NCBI RefSeq assembly: GCF_014204985.1
Contig: NZ_JACHMP010000001.1
Location: 62,001 to 126,000 of the forward strand
Source of the DNA: Streptosporangium becharense
Lineage (GTDB): Bacteria; Actinomycetota; Actinomycetes; Streptosporangiales; Streptosporangiaceae
DNA length: 64,000 bases
Direction: 5' to 3'
Made by a program: the position numbers and the translations under genes. Positions 61,027-64,000 of this stretch are shown piece by piece; within the stretch, counting starts at the first letter, position 1; every line of letters starts with the position of its first letter. The notes below the pieces were generated by a model. It saw nothing but the letters and a program-made list of their open reading frames with translations, was not told the origin of the DNA and made no database searches.

Positions 61027-61665
61027 CGAACGGCGATGGCAATCGTGGTCATAAGCCCGGCCAACGTACAGCGTGCTGGGCCGTTGGCGGGGCTTGCCCA
61101 CTTTGCCGCGTACCGGTGGGATCGCCTCGATCAGTGGTATCAACTGCAGGACGTCATGGCGGTTGCCGCTGGTCAGGCGCACGGCCAGCGGGATGCCGTG
61201 GCCGTCGGTGATCATGTGGTGTTTCGAGCTCGTCTTGGCGCGGTCGACCGGGCTCGGGCCGGTTTTGGGCCGCCCTTGAGCTCCCGCACGTGGGAGCTGC
61301 CAATCATCGCCGGCGTGCAACTCGGCCAGCGGTAGCTGGTGCAGCCGGTCCCAGGCCCCGGCCTGCTGCCAGTCGCGCAACCGGCGCCGGCAGGTCATCC
61401 CCGAGCCGAAGCCGAGTTCCTGCGGCAGGAACTCTCAGGGCATCGCGGTGTAGAGCACGAACAGGATGCCGCACAGGGCCTTGCGGTCATCGAGCCGTCT
61501 ACGCCCGGGATGCCGGTAGCGGCGCCGTACCTTCGGCAACAACGGTTCGATCTGCTCCCGCAGCTCATCCGAAACGATCCAGGGCAGCTGCTCACCCTTC
61601 CTCCTACCAGGAACAACAACCGATGACCTGCAAAGATGCCGTTCAGCTCATTTTGTTAGGACTTC
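61027..61665 (-). mobile_element. degenerate IS5-family copy, one end lost
   Basis: Homologous to 55279-56171: LREQIEPLLPKVRRR, LYTAMP-stop-EFLPQELGFGSG, MTCRRRLRDWQQAGAWDRLH, SKHHMITDGHGIPLAVRLTS. It has a TGA replacing Trp at ~61435, an internal deletion around the DSS motif, and stops after YDHDCHRR where the WD40 fragment begins. The right end TCATTTTGTTAGGACTTC is retained. Confidence 0.8.
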
Positions 61666-63429
61666 AAGCCTCTTCCTCGACGCACCCGGGAACACGACGA
61701 CCAGGTGCTGCTCCTCCCCTGCATCGTCGACCCGCACGTAGGCACGGAGCCGGTAGCGGCCCTTCCCCGCGATCGCCAGGTTCGGCATCGGGGCACCCGC
61801 GCCCACGTCTCCGCCCTCGCCCATCTCCGGCACGGTGAGCCGGCCGGTGCGGCTGACGATCGGCACCTCGTTGACCTGATCCCACCCGGCCGTCCGCTGT
61901 GGCGGCGCGGTGCGGAAGGCCTTCACCGTAAGGCACAGATCAACGACGTCCTCGACGTGCCCGATGAGCACCGCGCTGCCGGCCACCCCGATGAGGGCGT
62001 CGTCATCGTAGACCTTGTCTATCGCCTGCTCCGCCGCCTCGTCGACCGCTTCGTCCTGGGGGTCGTGGACCAGATAGCCGTGATCGCCGTCGGCGAACAG
62101 GAAGTATTTGGCCGTGGCCTGGACGACACCCTTCGCCCGGGGCCACGGGTCGCGGCACTTCGCGTTCTCCTCGGCGATGTGGGCGGTGTTCGCCGCCTTT
62201 CTCTCCGCGGTCGACCGCAGCAGTTCGGGATGGGTCGCGCCGATGATCTCCGGGCAGACGTAGACGAGGTCCCACGGGTCCGCACCCCACCCGGGCCGCG
62301 CGCTCCCGGCCCGCGCCAGAATCGCCTCCTGCTCGTCACGGTTCTTCGTACGGCACAGCGCCCGCCCGGACGCGAGGATCTCCTGGTCCGACAGGCTGTC
62401 CGGGAACATGGGCGGGACTCCGCCATCTGTGCTCCGTGCCCGGCACAGGAACGCGGCGTCGCGTTCCGCGGGTTTCAGGTCGCCGAAGCCGGGCCGGTCA
62501 TAGCAGTCCATCGACCAGCCGGTGTAGGTGAGGTGCGGGGTCTCCTCCGGGTGGATCAGTGCGATGATCGGCAGTACGGCCACGGCCGCCACCGCGACGC
62601 GGATCACGCGCCGCCGCGCGGGCGGAAGGTCCGCCGGACGGCCCTCGGCGGGCAGCTCACGGGCGGTCGCCGCGATCCACACGGTGCTGACGAGCCCCAC
62701 CGCGTCCATCGTGACCAGCATCGCCAGATTGCCGCCGGGGATCCTTTCGAAGAGAACGTCGAGCGGGATCACCAGCGCGTAGACGCCCACCGACAACCAC
62801 CCGGCGGCCTGCGTACCGCGGCTCCACCGGCCGTCGCGCCGCTGTCCGACGACCGTGATGACGGTCGCCGCCATTCCACCCAGCATCAAGCCCAGCCCGA
62901 CGATGCCGCCCGATCCAAGCTCTGGGAGGTCGAGTTCGTCGAGCAGTTCGTCGGCCATCCCGGCCAGTTCGACCGCGAACATCGCTCCGGCCGCCGCGCG
63001 CAACATGCGGGACCGCCAGCGGATGACGAGCAGGTAGAGGACGTCGATCGCGGTCCACAGCGCGAGCTGGGATGCCGCGTCGACCGCGTCGGAAAGCAGC
63101 ACGACCGGGTACCACAGCACGAGGGTGTACGCCACCGCCAGATACAGCAGTCGGCGCAGCGCCTTCTCCCGGCGGTCCAGCGGTCCCGGCGCGGGGGCAC
63201 GCAGGATCAGCCACAGGAACGCGGCCTTCACCAGGGCGGCCACGAGCAGCACCACAGTCGTCGGGGTGTCGAACCCATCGCGCGCGTAGAACTCCGCATA
63301 GGCCGGCGGCGACCATTCGACGGCCACCCAGAGCCAGGCGTCGTCGAGCACCAGTCCCGCAACCGCCGCCGCAAGAATCAGACCTACTAATCCAATTCTT
63401 ATAATCCGCCATAAATTATCCGAAGGCAC
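61648..63429 (-). CDS. large polytopic membrane protein, 3' end replaced by IS5
   Basis: 593 residues from GTG 63429; longer upstream starts are low-quality. Residues ~8-300 carry about seven membrane helices (IIRIGLVGLILAAAVAGLVL, PTTVVLLVAALVKAAFLWLI, GIVGLGLMLGGMAATVITVV, VIRVAVAAVAVLPIIALIHP). The rest is soluble, with four Cys (CYDRPGF, FLCRARS, ALCRTKN, YVCPEI, so possibly disulphides outside the cell). The final residues LEVLTK and the TGA are IS5 terminal sequence, so the native C-terminus is lost. No family recognised. Confidence 0.7.
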   Translation of the reverse strand: MPSDNLWRIIRIGLVGLILAAAVAGLVLDDAWLWVAVEWSPPAYAEFYARDGFDTPTTVVLLVAALVKAAFLWLILRAPAPGPLDRREKALRRLLYLAVAYTLVLWYPVVLLSDAVDAASQLALWTAIDVLYLLVIRWRSRMLRAAAGAMFAVELAGMADELLDELDLPELGSGGIVGLGLMLGGMAATVITVVGQRRDGRWSRGTQAAGWLSVGVYALVIPLDVLFERIPGGNLAMLVTMDAVGLVSTVWIAATARELPAEGRPADLPPARRRVIRVAVAAVAVLPIIALIHPEETPHLTYTGWSMDCYDRPGFGDLKPAERDAAFLCRARSTDGGVPPMFPDSLSDQEILASGRALCRTKNRDEQEAILARAGSARPGWGADPWDLVYVCPEIIGATHPELLRSTAERKAANTAHIAEENAKCRDPWPRAKGVVQATAKYFLFADGDHGYLVHDPQDEAVDEAAEQAIDKVYDDDALIGVAGSAVLIGHVEDVVDLCLTVKAFRTAPPQRTAGWDQVNEVPIVSRTGRLTVPEMGEGGDVGAGAPMPNLAIAGKGRYRLRAYVRVDDAGEEQHLVVVFPGASRKRLEVLTK

Positions 63430-63681
63430 GTGACGCGATCTTAGCGCGGCACCGCCGTACGGGCGGACACAGCGGAACGAACGTCCCATCTCGCCGATCA
63501 GATTCCGAAACGGTGACCATGTCGAGCTCCACCGGCTCTGTCGTCGCCACTGTGGAGGACTACGCCGGGAACAAGGCGACAACTCTGTTGCCAAGCAACT
63601 GATCGACGCTGCGCGGAGGCGTCGCGGTCGCCGCCACCGGCGGCCACGGCGCTCCTGCGAAGGCTCAGGTGATCTGCTCGG
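63430..63681. other. 252 bp with no supported gene
   Basis: Contains a TA-rich stretch before the membrane protein start and short frames only. Confidence 0.4.
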
Positions 63682-64000
63682 TCACTGGGAAGTTCCTTCT
63701 TTCTGAGCCCGCCGGGGCACCGTGCGTCGTTGCGCGGTGTCCTGACGGGCTTGTTCCGGGCATGTTCTCGGCGGTTGCCTCAGGCCGAGGACGCGCAGGG
63801 CGTTCTCTTTGTAAATCAGCGGTTTGACCTCTTCCCTGACGTCGAGGGCGGCGAAGTCGGCCATCCAGCGGTCGGGGGTGAGAACGGGGTAGTCGGAGCC
63901 GAAGAGGACCTTGTGGCGAAGAGGGCCGGCGGCCTGGCGGACGAGCTGGGGCGGGAAATACCTGGGCGACCAGCCTGACAGGTCGAGGTAGACGTTGGAC
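63682..64000 (-). CDS. amidohydrolase (ACMSD-type), N-terminus outside window
   Basis: C-terminal ~105 residues on the minus strand: SNVYLDLSGWSPRYFPPQLV, HKVLFGSDYPVLTPDRWM, then PLIYKENALRVLGL. FGSDYP carries the metal-ligand Asp of the amidohydrolase-2/ACMSD family, and the KENA-R-LGL helix is the usual ending. A ~30-residue Arg/Gln-rich tail follows. The enzyme hydrolyses or decarboxylates an aromatic-derived acid; substrate unknown. Confidence 0.8.
   Translation of the reverse strand, partial: SNVYLDLSGWSPRYFPPQLVRQAAGPLRHKVLFGSDYPVLTPDRWMADFAALDVREEVKPLIYKENALRVLGLRQPPRTCPEQARQDTAQRRTVPRRAQKEGTSQ

Noticed and set aside
61705-63390. 561-residue plus-strand frame opposite the membrane protein
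   Set aside because: Arg/His-rich shadow composition, no family, and the minus strand has clear membrane helices.

Overview
The window is high-GC (roughly 70 %) actinobacterial DNA. Gene content points to a filamentous actinomycete of the Streptosporangiaceae type (Nonomuraea, Streptosporangium, Microbispora): WYL regulators, HelD/HelR, DUF3040, F420-type nitroreductases, tandem universal stress proteins and actinobacterial IS elements. The genus is inferred from gene style only. No rRNA, tRNA or CRISPR array was recognised.

Layout. 1-6.9 kb: thioesterase fragment, TipAS-type protein, two pseudogenes, a quinone-reductase-like protein, a Tn3 transposase scrap, a HelR-type RNA polymerase-recycling ATPase and a serine hydrolase. 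7-17.3 kb: regulator/target pairs with visible operators (WYL/DinB, WYL/RidA, TetR/FAD monooxygenase), a universal stress protein and a CBS-BON protein, among broken genes. 17.6-23.7 kb: DUF3040, CBS plus SLC13-type transporter, a KefB fragment fused head to head with a PEP-utilising (rifampin-phosphotransferase-like) C-terminal half, and an MFS pump. 23.7-27.8 kb: nested IS elements (IS4 family carrying an IS3 element) between IS3 remnants. 28.0-29.4 kb: crcB-DUF190-crcB fluoride-export operon behind a probable fluoride riboswitch. 29.4-35.1 kb: GntR/ABC (broken), TetR/ABM monooxygenase, and AlkC divergent from a WYL regulator. 35.2-38.6 kb: plasmid-like coiled-coil genes, an integrase fragment and AT-rich repeats.

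38.5-47.8 kb is a coherent stress block: nitroreductase-type proteins, CBS-BON, CBS, DUF4342, DUF6544 and two universal stress proteins. Several of these genes, and the pair at 12 kb, have an upstream palindrome close to GGGACTTCCGGCCCT, resembling the mycobacterial DosR/DevR box. I read this as a hypoxia/dormancy-type regulon whose regulator lies outside the window.

48-64 kb is a mobile-element and cassette region: a Tn3 transposase gene split by a second IS4 copy (12-bp target duplication) followed by an IS3 element, a group II intron with its reverse transcriptase, an IS5 element abutting the intron 5' end, a tyrosine recombinase lacking its catalytic tyrosine, and then a 14-repeat WD40 gene enclosed by a pair of 103-bp inverted repeats (93/103 identical). 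Beyond it lie a frameshifted HSP18-regulator-like gene behind a dyad operator, FG-GAP and WD40 fragments, a dead IS5 copy, a large membrane protein whose 3' end is supplied by that IS, and the C-terminus of an amidohydrolase.

The window is rich in truncated, fused or frameshifted genes (about 25), many at IS or deletion junctions, so it reads as an unstable accessory region. Some single-base frameshifts could instead be assembly errors.
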